Shown here piece after piece: positions 40,523 to 50,808 of a stretch of 64,000 bases of DNA. Positions within the stretch are counted from its first letter, which is position 1; each line of letters begins with the position of its first letter. The DNA comes from Sphingomonas naasensis (GTDB lineage: Bacteria; Pseudomonadota; Alphaproteobacteria; Sphingomonadales; Sphingomonadaceae): assembly GCF_004792695.1 (NCBI RefSeq), contig NZ_SRXU01000003.1, positions 186,001 to 250,000 on the forward strand. The letters are read 5' to 3'. Made by a program: the position numbers and the translations under genes. The notes under the pieces were generated by a model, which did not search any database, was not told the origin of the DNA, and saw only the letters and a list, made by a program, of their open reading frames with translations.

Positions 40523-43500
40523 CCGCTTCGTCCGGCTCGCTGATCACGCGCTGGGCGACGCAGACGCGGCGGAGCCCTGCGGGTTTTGCCGCCGAAAACG
40601 CCCTGCTCGATTCGCGCACGCTGCCCGATCTGCTCGCCGATATTGCGCGGTTGGCGGCGGACATCCCCTTCCATGACGATGCCGGACAACCGCAAGGTAC
40701 GTGGCGCGAGATCCTTCTCGCCGACCCGAGTCTCGCGCTGGCGCTGCTGGCCAGCGCGGAGGTCGAGCGCCGCGCCGAGAGGCTCGACGCCTCGCTTCGC
40801 GCCGCGCGGCAGGGTGGAACGCCCGCCGCATGCGAGGCGCTGCTGACACGGCTCGTCGCGGCGCTCCTCGCCTTTGCCGACGATCTCGACGCGTGGCTCG
40901 GATCCCCATCGGCGGACGGCGTGATGCAGGGCCAATCGGTCCGCCGACTTGCCGAAGGCGTGGTCGAACGCGTGCTGAGCGCGGAGCTCGAACAGCTGTT
41001 CGACGGGGTTTCCGCAGCGGAGGAGGCCGATCTCGCCGAACGTTTCCGCCGTTCGCCAGACCGCCGGACCGCGCCGTGGCGTCCCGGCTGGCGCAGCGCG
41101 ATGCGCCGCGCGGAAGCATTTGGGATCGCAGTGGCGGTCGAGCGGGCCTGGAGCATGGCGATGCTCCGCGAATTGGCCGACGCGATCGAGGGCTTCGTCG
41201 ACGATTTGCGCGAGCGCGCAACCGCCGCGGCCGCCGCGTTCGAAGCCACGCTCGCCGCCGATGCGCACAACCCGCACCCCGCCCTAGTGATCGCCTTCGC
41301 CCGGCTTTTCGAACATGCGCGCGCGCTGCTCAACCGCGTGCCGCAGCAGCTAATCGACTTCTACCAGCTCGCTCTACTCCACGCCGCGCCGTTGCCGTCG
41401 CGACCCGATCGGATGCTGCTCGCTCTCGCGCCGAAGCCCGGCACGCGGCCACGCGTCGCCAGCGGCACGCTGGTCCCGGCCGGCAAGGATGCCGAGGGGA
41501 AACCGATTCTGTTCGCCACCGAAACCGCGCTCGAGGTCACCCGCGCGGTGCTGCGCGAGGCGCGGCTCTGGCTCTCGACTCCACAGGGCTCGCGCGTGAC
41601 TCGCCTCGCGGCGGGACCCGACGGCGCGCTTGGCGACCCCGCATCCGGCATCGCCGGGCCGCTGGCGGCGGAGAACGCCGCTGCGCACGCGATCTTCTCG
41701 ACGCCGTTGCTCGATCTCGCCGGCGGGGCGCGACGGATCGAGCTCGAGCTTCGCTTCGCGGGTGCGATCGACCCGGCGGCGGTCGACGCGCTGCAGCTCA
41801 GTCTGTCGACCGCGACCGGCTGGCTGCCCGCCCCCGCGATCGCGCGTGCGATCGACGCCGACCTGTTGACGCTCGCGCTCACGCTGCCGCCCGGCTTTCC
41901 GGCGCTGGCGCCCTGCCCTCCCGAGACGGCGGATGCCGTTCCCCATCCTGCGCTGCGTCTCGCGCTCGCCAGCGGATGGCCGCTCGGCGCGCCGCTCGCC
42001 GATGCCAGGCTCCTGATCGCCGTGAAGGACCTCCCCGATCTCGCGATCCGCACGCCTTCGGGAACCGCGAGCCCGGTGGCGGCCGCGCCATTCGGTACGC
42101 CGCCCTGGCCCGGCGGGTGGCTGCGCATCGATCATCCCATACTCGCCGGCGCGCCGCTCGACCGGCTGGTCCTCCGGCTCGCCTGGGCCGGCCTGCCCGC
42201 CGACGAAAGCGGGTTCGCCGGCTATTATCGCGGCTATGTCGTCGATGGCGAGGGCCAATTGTTCGATCGCGTGCCGTTCGACAACGCCGCCTTCGCGGTC
42301 ACGCTCGCCGCGCCGGTCCATGGCTGGGACGAGACCCGCCGCCTGCCGCTGTTCGGCCCGGCCAGCCTCGGCTCGATGCCGCCGGTCGCGGCCGCGGCGG
42401 CGCCCAACGTCTTCGCCACCACATTCGATCCCGCGCCGCCGCTCCTCCCCGAACGCGGCCCGCTCGCCCCCGAATCATGGCTCGCCGCGGCGGCGAGCGA
42501 TGCGGGCGGCGTCGCGCCCGATCATATCTGCGTCACGCTTGCCGCCCCCACCGAGGGCTTTGGCCACGCGCTCCACGCCGCCAATGTGCAATATGCCACC
42601 GAGGCGATCCCTCGCGGCGACGCCCCCCCGCCGGCACGTCCGGGCTGGCTGCGTCGGCTGGTGCGCGCCGTGCTCGGCTTTCCCGGCAAGCTGCTCCGCA
42701 AGCTCGAGGGCGTCGACATGGCCGAGCCCGCGTCCCCCGACCCCGTTCCCGTGCTGCTTCCCAACCCGCCCTTCCAGCCGCTGCTCTCGGGCATCAGCCT
42801 CGACTATGCGCAAACCGTCGAGGCGGATGGTCTCCGCTTCGATCAGGCCGCTCCGTTCGAGGCACCGGTGCCGGTGCCGATCGCGGGAAGCCCGCTCTTC
42901 CCGGCGGGGGTCGATAGTCCGGCGGTCGATCTCTGTTTCGACGGCGTGCTGCCCGGCGACAAGCTCGCGCTGCTCGTGCGGCTCGCGCCCGACGGCGCCG
43001 CCGGATCGGCACCTGCTTATCGCTATCGTGCGCGCAACGGCTGGCGGCCGCTCCCCTCGGATGCCCTTCCGGTCGACGAGAGCGCGGGCCTCACCGCCAC
43101 CGGCATCATCCGTCTCGCCATCCCTGCCGACGCGGCGACGCCGCTCGCGCTGAGGCTGACCTTTCCCGACGGCGCGGGCCCGCTCCCTGCCATCGTCGCG
43201 GTCACGCCCGACGCTGTCGCTGCGACGCGGTGCAACGCGCCTGGTGACGGCGCGATGCTGCCGGTGCCCGCCGGCACGGTGACCAAGCTGTCCGGCCTCG
43301 CGCGCGCCGTGCAGCCGATCGACACCGCGGGTGGCCGCAGCCGCGAACCCGACACGCAGCGCCGCGCGCGCATGGCCGAACGCACGCGTCATCGCGGGCG
43401 GGCGCTGACCGCGTGGGACATGGAACGGCTGCTTCTCGCCGACTTCCCCGAGCTGGGGGCGGTGCGCATCTTCGCCGCCGGCGATCCGGCACTGGCTTCG

Positions 43501-43941
43501 TTCGACGATGCAGTGACCGTCGTCGCGGTTTGCGGCGACGGCGACAGGCTCCCGCCGCAACGCCGCGGCGCGATCGCCACGCACCTCGCGATGCTGGCGA
43601 GCCCGTTCGCGCGGATCAGGGTGGTCGAGCCGATCCGCGTCAGCGTCGACGTCACGGCGCGGCTCGTGCTCGCGCAACCCGACTCCGGGCCGGTCCGCGC
43701 GGCGTTGGTCGCCTGGCTCTCGCCGCTCGCCGAGACCGCGCTCGCGCTCGCGCTCGCCGACGATGCCGGCGTCGACTCGCTGCGCGCCGGCTTGGTCGCG
43801 CGATTGCGCGATCATCCGGAGGTCATGGCGGTCGAGAGCCTCGTGGTGACGCTCGACGGGCCGGATGACGGCTGGCGCATCCCTGTCGCCGGTACGATCG
43901 AAGTCGCCGGCGTCACCGCCTGCGCGGTGGCGGGATGGTAG
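40519..43941 (+). CDS. baseplate J-like protein (Pvc11-like)
   Basis: A protein of 1140 residues of the Pvc11/Afp11, gp6-like (baseplate J) type that forms the baseplate wedge dimer. The N-terminal half (LPDLLADIARLAADIPFHD) is helical, with LINRVPQQLIDFYQ-like segments in the middle. The C-terminus has a baseplate-J-like block (about 990-1140: RMAERTRHRGRALTAWDMERLLLADFPELGAVRIF). Length is close to that of Pvc11 (about 1100). Overlap with the next gene is 7 bases. Confidence 0.88.
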   Translation: MTASSGSLITRWATQTRRSPAGFAAENALLDSRTLPDLLADIARLAADIPFHDDAGQPQGTWREILLADPSLALALLASAEVERRAERLDASLRAARQGGTPAACEALLTRLVAALLAFADDLDAWLGSPSADGVMQGQSVRRLAEGVVERVLSAELEQLFDGVSAAEEADLAERFRRSPDRRTAPWRPGWRSAMRRAEAFGIAVAVERAWSMAMLRELADAIEGFVDDLRERATAAAAAFEATLAADAHNPHPALVIAFARLFEHARALLNRVPQQLIDFYQLALLHAAPLPSRPDRMLLALAPKPGTRPRVASGTLVPAGKDAEGKPILFATETALEVTRAVLREARLWLSTPQGSRVTRLAAGPDGALGDPASGIAGPLAAENAAAHAIFSTPLLDLAGGARRIELELRFAGAIDPAAVDALQLSLSTATGWLPAPAIARAIDADLLTLALTLPPGFPALAPCPPETADAVPHPALRLALASGWPLGAPLADARLLIAVKDLPDLAIRTPSGTASPVAAAPFGTPPWPGGWLRIDHPILAGAPLDRLVLRLAWAGLPADESGFAGYYRGYVVDGEGQLFDRVPFDNAAFAVTLAAPVHGWDETRRLPLFGPASLGSMPPVAAAAAPNVFATTFDPAPPLLPERGPLAPESWLAAAASDAGGVAPDHICVTLAAPTEGFGHALHAANVQYATEAIPRGDAPPPARPGWLRRLVRAVLGFPGKLLRKLEGVDMAEPASPDPVPVLLPNPPFQPLLSGISLDYAQTVEADGLRFDQAAPFEAPVPVPIAGSPLFPAGVDSPAVDLCFDGVLPGDKLALLVRLAPDGAAGSAPAYRYRARNGWRPLPSDALPVDESAGLTATGIIRLAIPADAATPLALRLTFPDGAGPLPAIVAVTPDAVAATRCNAPGDGAMLPVPAGTVTKLSGLARAVQPIDTAGGRSREPDTQRRARMAERTRHRGRALTAWDMERLLLADFPELGAVRIFAAGDPALASFDDAVTVVAVCGDGDRLPPQRRGAIATHLAMLASPFARIRVVEPIRVSVDVTARLVLAQPDSGPVRAALVAWLSPLAETALALALADDAGVDSLRAGLVARLRDHPEVMAVESLVVTLDGPDDGWRIPVAGTIEVAGVTACAVAGW

Positions 43942-45842
43942 CGACCGGCGCTCCGGCGGCGTTGCCGCGCAACCCCGTGCTCCCCGGCGCGCAGGACTTC
44001 GACGCGCTCAAGGCCGAGGGTGTCGCGCTGCTCCAGCAGCTGTGCGGGCATTGGACCGACTATAACGCGCACGATCCCGGCGTGACGCTGCTCGAGCTGC
44101 TGAGCTACGCCTTGACCGATCTCGGCTATCGTGCGGCGCTCCCGATCGAGGACCTGCTCGCCACGGTGAAGCCGGATGGCCCGACCGGCCTTTATCCGGC
44201 GTGGCGCGCCCTGCCTTCGCCGCCGGTGACGATCGTCGATTTCCGCCGGTTGCTGCTCGACCGGGTGGAGGGTCTCGCGAATGTCTGGCTCACGCCGCGC
44301 CGCGCCGCCGATGCGGTGCCCGGACTGTACGATATTCGGCTTCATCCCGTCCTGCCTTTGCCCGGCGTGCATCCCGAAGGGCGTCATCGCTATCGCGACC
44401 TCGTGCAGCGGACGCGGCGCGCGTTCCTGCGTCACCGGCCGCTGTGCGAGGATATCGGCTCGATCCGGGTGCTGCGTCCGCTGCGCACGATCGTCAGCGC
44501 CGGGCTGGAGATCGATACCACGGCGCGCGCCGAGGGCGTGTTGGCCGAAGCGCTGTTCCGCCTCGCGCTCACGCTCGCGCCGGAGCCGCATCGCACCGGG
44601 CTGGACGCGGACGACCCGGCAAGCGCGTTCGACGGCCCGTTGCTCCGCGACGGCGCGATCGCATCCGACGCGCTGGCCGACAAGCCGGCGGTCGTCGATC
44701 CCGAAGCGCTCGCCGATATCTTGCGCGCCATCCCGGGCGTGCTGCGGGTGACCGACCTGCGCCTCTGGATCGAGGAGACCGGGCTGTGCAAGGGCGTCTG
44801 TCGCGTCGGCGCGGACGATTATTGCAGCCTCGACGCCGGGATCGAAAGCGACGCGCTGCCGCTCGCGCTCTCCGTCGGCGGGCGTGCCTGCCCGGTCGAT
44901 CGCGGCGAGGTGCTTCGCCGGCTGCTGCGCCGTTGGGAGACGCACCGCGCCCGCAGCCCGATCAAGGCCGCCAGCCGTGCGGCGTTCCCCCTGCCCCGCG
45001 GCCGCGTGCGAACGCTTACTGCATTGGCGCCGCTGGGTCCGCAATTGCCCCGCGTCTATGGACTCGCGGAGCCCGGGAGGCCGGACGGACCCGCCGCCGC
45101 GCAGCTAGCCGGTTTTCTCGGCATCTTCGAAGGCGTCATGGCGGATTTCTGCGCGCGGCTGGGAAGCATCGATACGCTTGTCGCCGGCGCGATCCCGCCG
45201 GCGCTGTCACCGGTGGAGCGCGAAAAGCTGCTCGACCTGTTGCTGGCGCTCTACGGAGTCGCCGCCGATTGCATCCCGCTGCCGCCGCGCCTTCGCCTGC
45301 GCCCGGCCGCGGCGGCGCGGTATCGTGTCGCGATCAAGCAATCGCTGCTCGATCATCGCGCGACCTTTGCCAGACGCAACGGCCGCGGCTTCGATCCGGC
45401 GGCGAGAAGCCGGACCCGGCGGATCTCGGGCGCCGAGCTGCGCGGCAACCTGCTGCTCGGCGAGGCGCCCGGCCGCCACGCGCGCGTCTGCCTGATCGAG
45501 CACATGATGCTTCGTCCCCGGGGGCGCGAACGCCGGGCCTGCGAGGCGAGCCGCTACCGCTATGCGATGGCGGTCAGCGCCGCCGTCGCGCTGCACGAAG
45601 ACGAGCGGGCCGATGCGCAGTATCGCGCCGAGGTGCAGGCGATGCTCCGCGCGGAGCTGCCCGCGCATATCGGACTGCACCTGCATTTCGTCGACCCGGG
45701 GCGCTGGCGCCGGCTGCACGACCTGCGGCATCTGTGGCGCGCGTCCCTCGCGCTCGACGAGCGGCACGCCGCCGACCAGCTCGCCGTCGAACTCCGCAAT
45801 CTGCTCGAACGCTGGTCCCGACGCGAGCGAGGTGGCGCATGA
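43935..45842 (+). CDS. baseplate component (Pvc12-like)
   Basis: A protein of 635 residues. The N-terminal block LLQQLCGHWTDYNAHDPGVTLLELLSYALTDLGYR is the signature of Pvc12/Afp12-type baseplate proteins that pair with the gp6-like subunit. The rest is a long alpha-beta protein with no known enzymatic motif. The end (DAQYRAEVQAMLRAELPAHIGLHLHFVDPGRW) is also typical of the family. It overlaps both neighbours, the next gene by 4 bases. Confidence 0.9.
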   Translation: MVATGAPAALPRNPVLPGAQDFDALKAEGVALLQQLCGHWTDYNAHDPGVTLLELLSYALTDLGYRAALPIEDLLATVKPDGPTGLYPAWRALPSPPVTIVDFRRLLLDRVEGLANVWLTPRRAADAVPGLYDIRLHPVLPLPGVHPEGRHRYRDLVQRTRRAFLRHRPLCEDIGSIRVLRPLRTIVSAGLEIDTTARAEGVLAEALFRLALTLAPEPHRTGLDADDPASAFDGPLLRDGAIASDALADKPAVVDPEALADILRAIPGVLRVTDLRLWIEETGLCKGVCRVGADDYCSLDAGIESDALPLALSVGGRACPVDRGEVLRRLLRRWETHRARSPIKAASRAAFPLPRGRVRTLTALAPLGPQLPRVYGLAEPGRPDGPAAAQLAGFLGIFEGVMADFCARLGSIDTLVAGAIPPALSPVEREKLLDLLLALYGVAADCIPLPPRLRLRPAAAARYRVAIKQSLLDHRATFARRNGRGFDPAARSRTRRISGAELRGNLLLGEAPGRHARVCLIEHMMLRPRGRERRACEASRYRYAMAVSAAVALHEDERADAQYRAEVQAMLRAELPAHIGLHLHFVDPGRWRRLHDLRHLWRASLALDERHAADQLAVELRNLLERWSRRERGGA

Positions 45843-47170
45843 CGGGCGACGGCACCGCGATCGAAGCCGAGATCGGCTGGTTTCGCCGCGCGCTCGATCG
45901 CCGCCTCGATCTCCATGCCAACGAGGCCGACGGAGACTTATTGGCGCTTGCGCCCGCACCGCCGCTCGTTGCCGGATCGGCCTATGCCGAGGGCATCGCG
46001 GATGCCGCGCTCTCGCCACCCGAACGGCTGATGCTGCTCCTCGCGCTGCTGCCGCATCTGCGGCCGCAGGCGCTCGATCTGTTGCTCCTCCACAACGAGG
46101 CCACCGGACGTCGCTTTACCGAGTTCGGCGGGGTGGACGGGGGACATCACGGCTTTCGCCCGACCCGCGAGACAGCGCTCTTCCTCCTCGCCGGCGAGAA
46201 CATGGACAGGCGGCTGGCTGCGGCGCGGCTGCTCGCGCCCGACGCTTCCCTCTACAAGCGCCGAATCCTCGACACCGCCGAGGACCAGGGAGAAATCGCG
46301 CCGTGGGCGCCGCTGACCGTCAGCCGGCGCTGGCTCGCGCGGCTCACTGGCAGCCCGCCCGCGTGCCTGCAGGCGACGCCGCATTTTCCGGCGCAGCTGC
46401 TCCAGACGCCCTATGTGCTCGACGATCTCGTCGTCGGGCGCAGCGTTCGCGAGGAGCTCGACGCGTTGCTGGCGTGGGTACGCAACGAACGGCTGCTGAT
46501 GGACGATTGGGGCCTGCGCAAGCACGTCAAGCCCGGCTACCGCGCGCTGTTTCATGGCCCGCCGGGCACCGGCAAGACGATGACCGCCGCGGTGATCGGC
46601 AAAGCGCTGGACCTGCCCGTCTATCGGGTCGACCTGTCGCGGGTGGTCAGCAAATGGGTTGGCGAGACCGAGAAGAATCTCGGCAGCCTGTTCGACCAGA
46701 CGGCGGAGGGCGACATCCTGCTCTTCTTCGACGAGGCGGACGCGCTGTTTGGCCGGCGCGGCGACACGCAGAGCGCGAACGACCGCCACGCCAACCAGCA
46801 GATCGCCTATCTGCTTCAGCGGATCGAGGACTGTCCCGGTGTCGTGATCCTCGCGAGCAACCTCAAGGGCAATATCGATGCCGCTTTCGCCCGGCGCTTT
46901 CAGGCGATGATCTATTTCCCGATGCCTGATGCGACCGCGCGGCTGAAGCTGTGGCGCATGGCGTTCGCCGCCCCGCGCGCACGGCTGGCCGGGGGCGTGT
47001 CGCTCGAGGCGCTCGCACGGCGCCACGAACTGAGCGGCGGCGAGATGATCAACGTGCTGCGCCGCCTGAGCGTGCACGCGCTGATCGACGCGGACGACTA
47101 TGTTCCCGAGGACCGCTTGTCCGAGGCCATCGCGCGCGAGCTGGCCAACAGCGGGCGCGTGATCGGCTGA
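45839..47170 (+). CDS. CIS AAA+ ATPase (Pvc15-like)
   Basis: A protein of 443 residues. An N-terminal helical region (1-200) precedes a AAA+ domain with Walker A GPPGTGKT (240-247), Walker B LLFFDEAD with Asp298/Glu299, and an arginine-finger region (AFARRFQAMIYFPMPDA). Pvc15 is needed for PVC particles and for loading cargo, and is thought to unfold or remodel substrates in the cytosol. TGATG-type and ATGA overlaps with both neighbours keep the stoichiometry coupled. Confidence 0.93.
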   Translation: MTGDGTAIEAEIGWFRRALDRRLDLHANEADGDLLALAPAPPLVAGSAYAEGIADAALSPPERLMLLLALLPHLRPQALDLLLLHNEATGRRFTEFGGVDGGHHGFRPTRETALFLLAGENMDRRLAAARLLAPDASLYKRRILDTAEDQGEIAPWAPLTVSRRWLARLTGSPPACLQATPHFPAQLLQTPYVLDDLVVGRSVREELDALLAWVRNERLLMDDWGLRKHVKPGYRALFHGPPGTGKTMTAAVIGKALDLPVYRVDLSRVVSKWVGETEKNLGSLFDQTAEGDILLFFDEADALFGRRGDTQSANDRHANQQIAYLLQRIEDCPGVVILASNLKGNIDAAFARRFQAMIYFPMPDATARLKLWRMAFAAPRARLAGGVSLEALARRHELSGGEMINVLRRLSVHALIDADDYVPEDRLSEAIARELANSGRVIG

Positions 47171-50100
47171 TGCGGCTGGCTCACCTGATCGAGGAGCAGC
47201 GCCTGCAGATCGATGTCGCCCCGCACCTCGCCGGGCCGGTGCTGCTCGACAGGATCGGCGAGATCAACCGCCGCCGGCTGGTTCCGGCGATCGCGCAGGT
47301 GCTCGACGAGTTCGCGCTGCCCGGCCAACTCGTCTCGATCGGAACCCTCCATCTGGCGCTCGGCCGCTTCGAGCCGGACGCGCTCGATCGCGTCGAGGCC
47401 GTGCTCCGCGCGCGGCTTCGCGAGGCGCTCGCCGCGGCGCTGCGTGCGGGCAGCGGCGTCGCGAGCGCCGAGCGGCATGCCCTCGTGGCGGCGTTCGAGC
47501 ATTATCTGCTGCACGGGGCGTGGCCGAGCAATCGGGCGATCCCGCCGGCGACGTCGCCCGCGGAGATGCTCGAGACGTTGCTCGAGGGGGACCCGCTCGC
47601 GCTGGTGGCGATGCTGCGGCGGCGCGGGCCCGGCGGGGCGGTGCTGCGCCGGCTGGTGCGCCAGATGCCGGATCGGTTGCTCGCCCGGCTGCTGCATCGG
47701 CTCGAGCCCGTGCACGCGGCCTATGTCCTGAACTATCTGGCGGAGGTTTGCGAAAGTCACGCGGCGGAGCGGCTGATCGCGGCCAGTCCGGCCGAGCTCA
47801 CCGAGATGCTGTGGACGATCGTTCTGCGGGACGCGCTGCAGGAAGCCGGGCTGCAGGCGAACCGCAAGGCGTTCTTGCGCCGGCTGCTCGGCCAGCTCGC
47901 GCGCAGCGCGGGGGCGCGACTCTCCGCGCTGGTCGCGCAATTGCGGCGCGGTCTGCCGCGCACCCTCGCGCGCCGAAAGGCGCCGGGTTCGCTCGTCGCG
48001 ATCCTCGAGGAGCTGATCGCCGAGGCGCCCGAGCTGACCGACGACGGTGCTGCGCTCGGCGCGCTGGCGTCGCTGCTCGGAAGGGCGCCGCGTCTTTCCG
48101 AGCGCGAGCGCGCGACGGCGCGGCGATTGGCCGCGACCGTCGGGCCGCGGCGGCTGCGCGCGCTGTTGGATCGGCTCGGCGCCGGCGATCCGCTGACTGT
48201 GGCGATGGCGATCGAGAGCGTGTTGCCGGCCGCCCCATTTGTCGCGCCGCCGCACTTCTCCGCCGGGTCGGCGGATGGACCGGGAGCAGCGGATGCGCCG
48301 GCGGGGACGTGGATCGTTGCGCTTCGCCGCGCACCCCATGATCGCCCCCGCTCGCTTCGCGCACCGCGGCGCCACGCGAAACCGGAGGAGCGCGAAGATC
48401 CGGTGGACCGGCTCGCCGCGGCCCTTGCCGCCTTGGCGGCCCCGGCCCGTCCGGGAGAGATGGCCGGCCTCGACGCGATCCTCGCCGACGCCATGCACAC
48501 CGACCCATATGCTGCGCGTCGATTGATGCGGCGCTTTGCCACGGCGGAGCCGGATCGGCTTGCCAGGCTGCTCGGCGGCGGGGCGGCTTTCCGCGAGGCG
48601 GCGGCGTGGTTGCTGCCCGCGCATCTCGCCGCCGGCCTCGCGGCGCTCGATCGCATCGCGGGCTGCACCGCCGCCGAGCGCCGCGCGCTGCTGGCGGTCG
48701 CCGCAAGCGCACGCGACGCCGAATTGCCGGAGGCCCTGCTGGCCCGGGCGCTGGCCGCGCTGGCACGGTCTCGCGCCGTGACGCCGGCAGCGTTCGTCGC
48801 GCGGTTGAAGCATGCCGCGACCGCCCCGAGCCCGGAGGAAACCGCGCTGCTGGCATCGCTCGGCATGCCGCACCCGCAGGCGACGCGACGGCTCGCGACG
48901 CGGCATCGCGCGCTCGACCAATTCGCCCTGGTCTGCGGCGAAATGCGCGGACTTGCCTTGCACGAGCGCGTGGCGACGCTGGTCGGGCTGCTTCCGGCCC
49001 TGTCCGGGGCGGATCGCGCGAGCTTGCAGATGCGGCTGCCTGCCGGAACGGCGGCGTCGATCGCGGCGCGGGGCTTGCTCATGGCGCTGCCGCCGTTCGC
49101 CTTGCGGCGCCTCGCGCTGCTCTTCGCGATTCCGAAGCAGGATTTGCGCGATGCGGCACCCAACCGCCTCGCCGCGCGCATCGCCGGCCGCGTTCTCGGC
49201 GACATGTCGCCGGGCCGGCGGGCGCCCGATCCACGCGTGTCGAAGACCCCGCAAGTCTTCGGGACCGATTTCCGCCGGGCGGCGACGATCGATCCGGCGG
49301 AGGTATTGATCGGAGGCGGCGTGCGGGAACGGCTGCGGATTGCCGCGATGATGCGGTTGCGCCCCTTCGGCGCACTGCGCCTCCTGACGGATCCGGACGA
49401 GACCTCCGCGGCGCCGATACCGTTGCTGCACGATCCGCACCGGGCGCCATTGCTGTTCGCGGCGATGGCGCGCGAGGAGCGGGCGCATTTGATGCGACTG
49501 CTCGACCTGCTGACCGGGCGCAGGGGCCGGCTGGCGATCGCCCCGGCCAAGGTCGCCCGCGCGCTCGCGCGTGCTGCGGCGGCGCGGGACTGGCGCGCCG
49601 CCGCGGGGCGCGGCCTGGCCGATGAATGGCGCGCGCAGCTGGCGGGGCTCGCCAGCCTTTCGGAACAGGCTGCGTTGCGACGCCTGCTCGGGGATCTCGC
49701 GCCCGACACGGGAGTGGAAGCGCGGGATGCCGCAACGACGCCGTCCCGCCGCTCCAGTCCCGGCATCCTCGACAGGGCGCGCGCGCTGCTGGGGCTGCAG
49801 CCCCGCGCCTCGACCGGCGCCATTTTGCGCGCGCTCGCCGACTCGCGGCTGCGCACCCGGCTCGCGCGCGCCTCGAGCGAGGAGGAGCTCGTCCGGTTGC
49901 TCGCCGCATTGACGCCCGCAGCGGCCGGCGGCCTGCTCCATGCCGCCGAGCGGCTGGCGGCAGCACGGCGCGCGGGCGGCGCGCCGATCGATCGCGCCGC
50001 GCAATGGCACTGCATCCTCGGCGCAGCGGCGAGCGCGCGTCCGATCCCGCATCTCGCCAGCGCCTTCCTCGATGGCGCCGACGACGCGCCGCCGCCCCCC

Positions 50101-50760
50101 GCTCCCGCCCGCCAGCGCAGCGAGGCCTTGCTGGTGGCCGCGCTCGAAGGCATGCGGGATGCGCCGCTCAGGATGGCGCTCGATCTGCGCGCCCGCGAGC
50201 GCAGGGCGCGCGTGACCGAGGCAGCAGAGACCGATAGCGGGATGCCGGTGACGATGCACATCCACAATGCCGGGCTGGTCCTCGCGGCCATATTCCTCCC
50301 CCGCCTGTTCCAGTCGCTCGACTATGCCGAGGAGACCGATACCGGCTGGCGGTGGACCGACACCGACTGCCCGGGCCGCGCCGTCCATCTGCTGCAATGG
50401 TTGGCCGACGAACGCTCCGACGCGCCCGAGCCGCAGCTCGCGCTCAACAAGATCCTGTGCGGGCTGGATCCCGCCGACCCGGTGGCGGCAAGCGTGGCGC
50501 TGACCGGACACGAACGCGACAGGGCACAATCGCTGCTGGCGCGAATTCTCTCGGGCTGGCCGCCACTCGCCGGGAGCAGCATCGCGGCGTTGCGCGAAAC
50601 CTTCTTCCAGCGCGAGGGCAGGCTGACCCGGAGCGAGCACCGCTGGAGCCTCGAGGTCGAGACGCGGGTGCTCGACATCCTGCTCGACCAGCTGCCGTGG
50701 AGTTTCTCGACGATCCTCCATCCCTGGATGCGCAATCCGCTGGCGGTACGCTGGCGTTAG
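47170..50760 (+). CDS. CIS tape-measure protein (Pvc14-like)
   Basis: A very long protein of 1196 residues, rich in Ala, Leu and Arg and made mostly of helices. The C-terminal 190 residues carry the CIS tape-measure signature: HIHNAGLVLAAIFLPRLFQSLDY, RAVHLLQWLADE, ALNKILCGLDP, REGRLTRSEHRWSLEVE and LPWSFSTILHPWM. Such proteins set tube length. ATG 47170 overlaps the ATPase stop by one base. The central region (about 380-950) is low in complexity but has no tail-fibre or toxin motif. It is the last gene of the operon. Confidence 0.9.
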   Translation: MRLAHLIEEQRLQIDVAPHLAGPVLLDRIGEINRRRLVPAIAQVLDEFALPGQLVSIGTLHLALGRFEPDALDRVEAVLRARLREALAAALRAGSGVASAERHALVAAFEHYLLHGAWPSNRAIPPATSPAEMLETLLEGDPLALVAMLRRRGPGGAVLRRLVRQMPDRLLARLLHRLEPVHAAYVLNYLAEVCESHAAERLIAASPAELTEMLWTIVLRDALQEAGLQANRKAFLRRLLGQLARSAGARLSALVAQLRRGLPRTLARRKAPGSLVAILEELIAEAPELTDDGAALGALASLLGRAPRLSERERATARRLAATVGPRRLRALLDRLGAGDPLTVAMAIESVLPAAPFVAPPHFSAGSADGPGAADAPAGTWIVALRRAPHDRPRSLRAPRRHAKPEEREDPVDRLAAALAALAAPARPGEMAGLDAILADAMHTDPYAARRLMRRFATAEPDRLARLLGGGAAFREAAAWLLPAHLAAGLAALDRIAGCTAAERRALLAVAASARDAELPEALLARALAALARSRAVTPAAFVARLKHAATAPSPEETALLASLGMPHPQATRRLATRHRALDQFALVCGEMRGLALHERVATLVGLLPALSGADRASLQMRLPAGTAASIAARGLLMALPPFALRRLALLFAIPKQDLRDAAPNRLAARIAGRVLGDMSPGRRAPDPRVSKTPQVFGTDFRRAATIDPAEVLIGGGVRERLRIAAMMRLRPFGALRLLTDPDETSAAPIPLLHDPHRAPLLFAAMAREERAHLMRLLDLLTGRRGRLAIAPAKVARALARAAAARDWRAAAGRGLADEWRAQLAGLASLSEQAALRRLLGDLAPDTGVEARDAATTPSRRSSPGILDRARALLGLQPRASTGAILRALADSRLRTRLARASSEEELVRLLAALTPAAAGGLLHAAERLAAARRAGGAPIDRAAQWHCILGAAASARPIPHLASAFLDGADDAPPPPAPARQRSEALLVAALEGMRDAPLRMALDLRARERRARVTEAAETDSGMPVTMHIHNAGLVLAAIFLPRLFQSLDYAEETDTGWRWTDTDCPGRAVHLLQWLADERSDAPEPQLALNKILCGLDPADPVAASVALTGHERDRAQSLLARILSGWPPLAGSSIAALRETFFQREGRLTRSEHRWSLEVETRVLDILLDQLPWSFSTILHPWMRNPLAVRWR

Positions 50761-50808
50761 CGATAACAAAACCCGCGTTTCCGCTTGCCGCGCGACCGGA
50801 TTCTTGCC

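Noticed and set aside
32456-50760. CIS cluster as a remnant prophage tail
   Set aside because: No head, portal, terminase, integrase or lysis genes; DUF4255, DUF5908, AAA+ ATPase and the CIS-type tape measure are markers of PVC/AFP systems.
47098-50769. Open frame of about 1220 codons on the minus strand opposite the tape-measure gene
   Set aside because: Arg/Gln-rich antisense shadow; no start context or family features, and the plus-strand protein carries the tape-measure signature.
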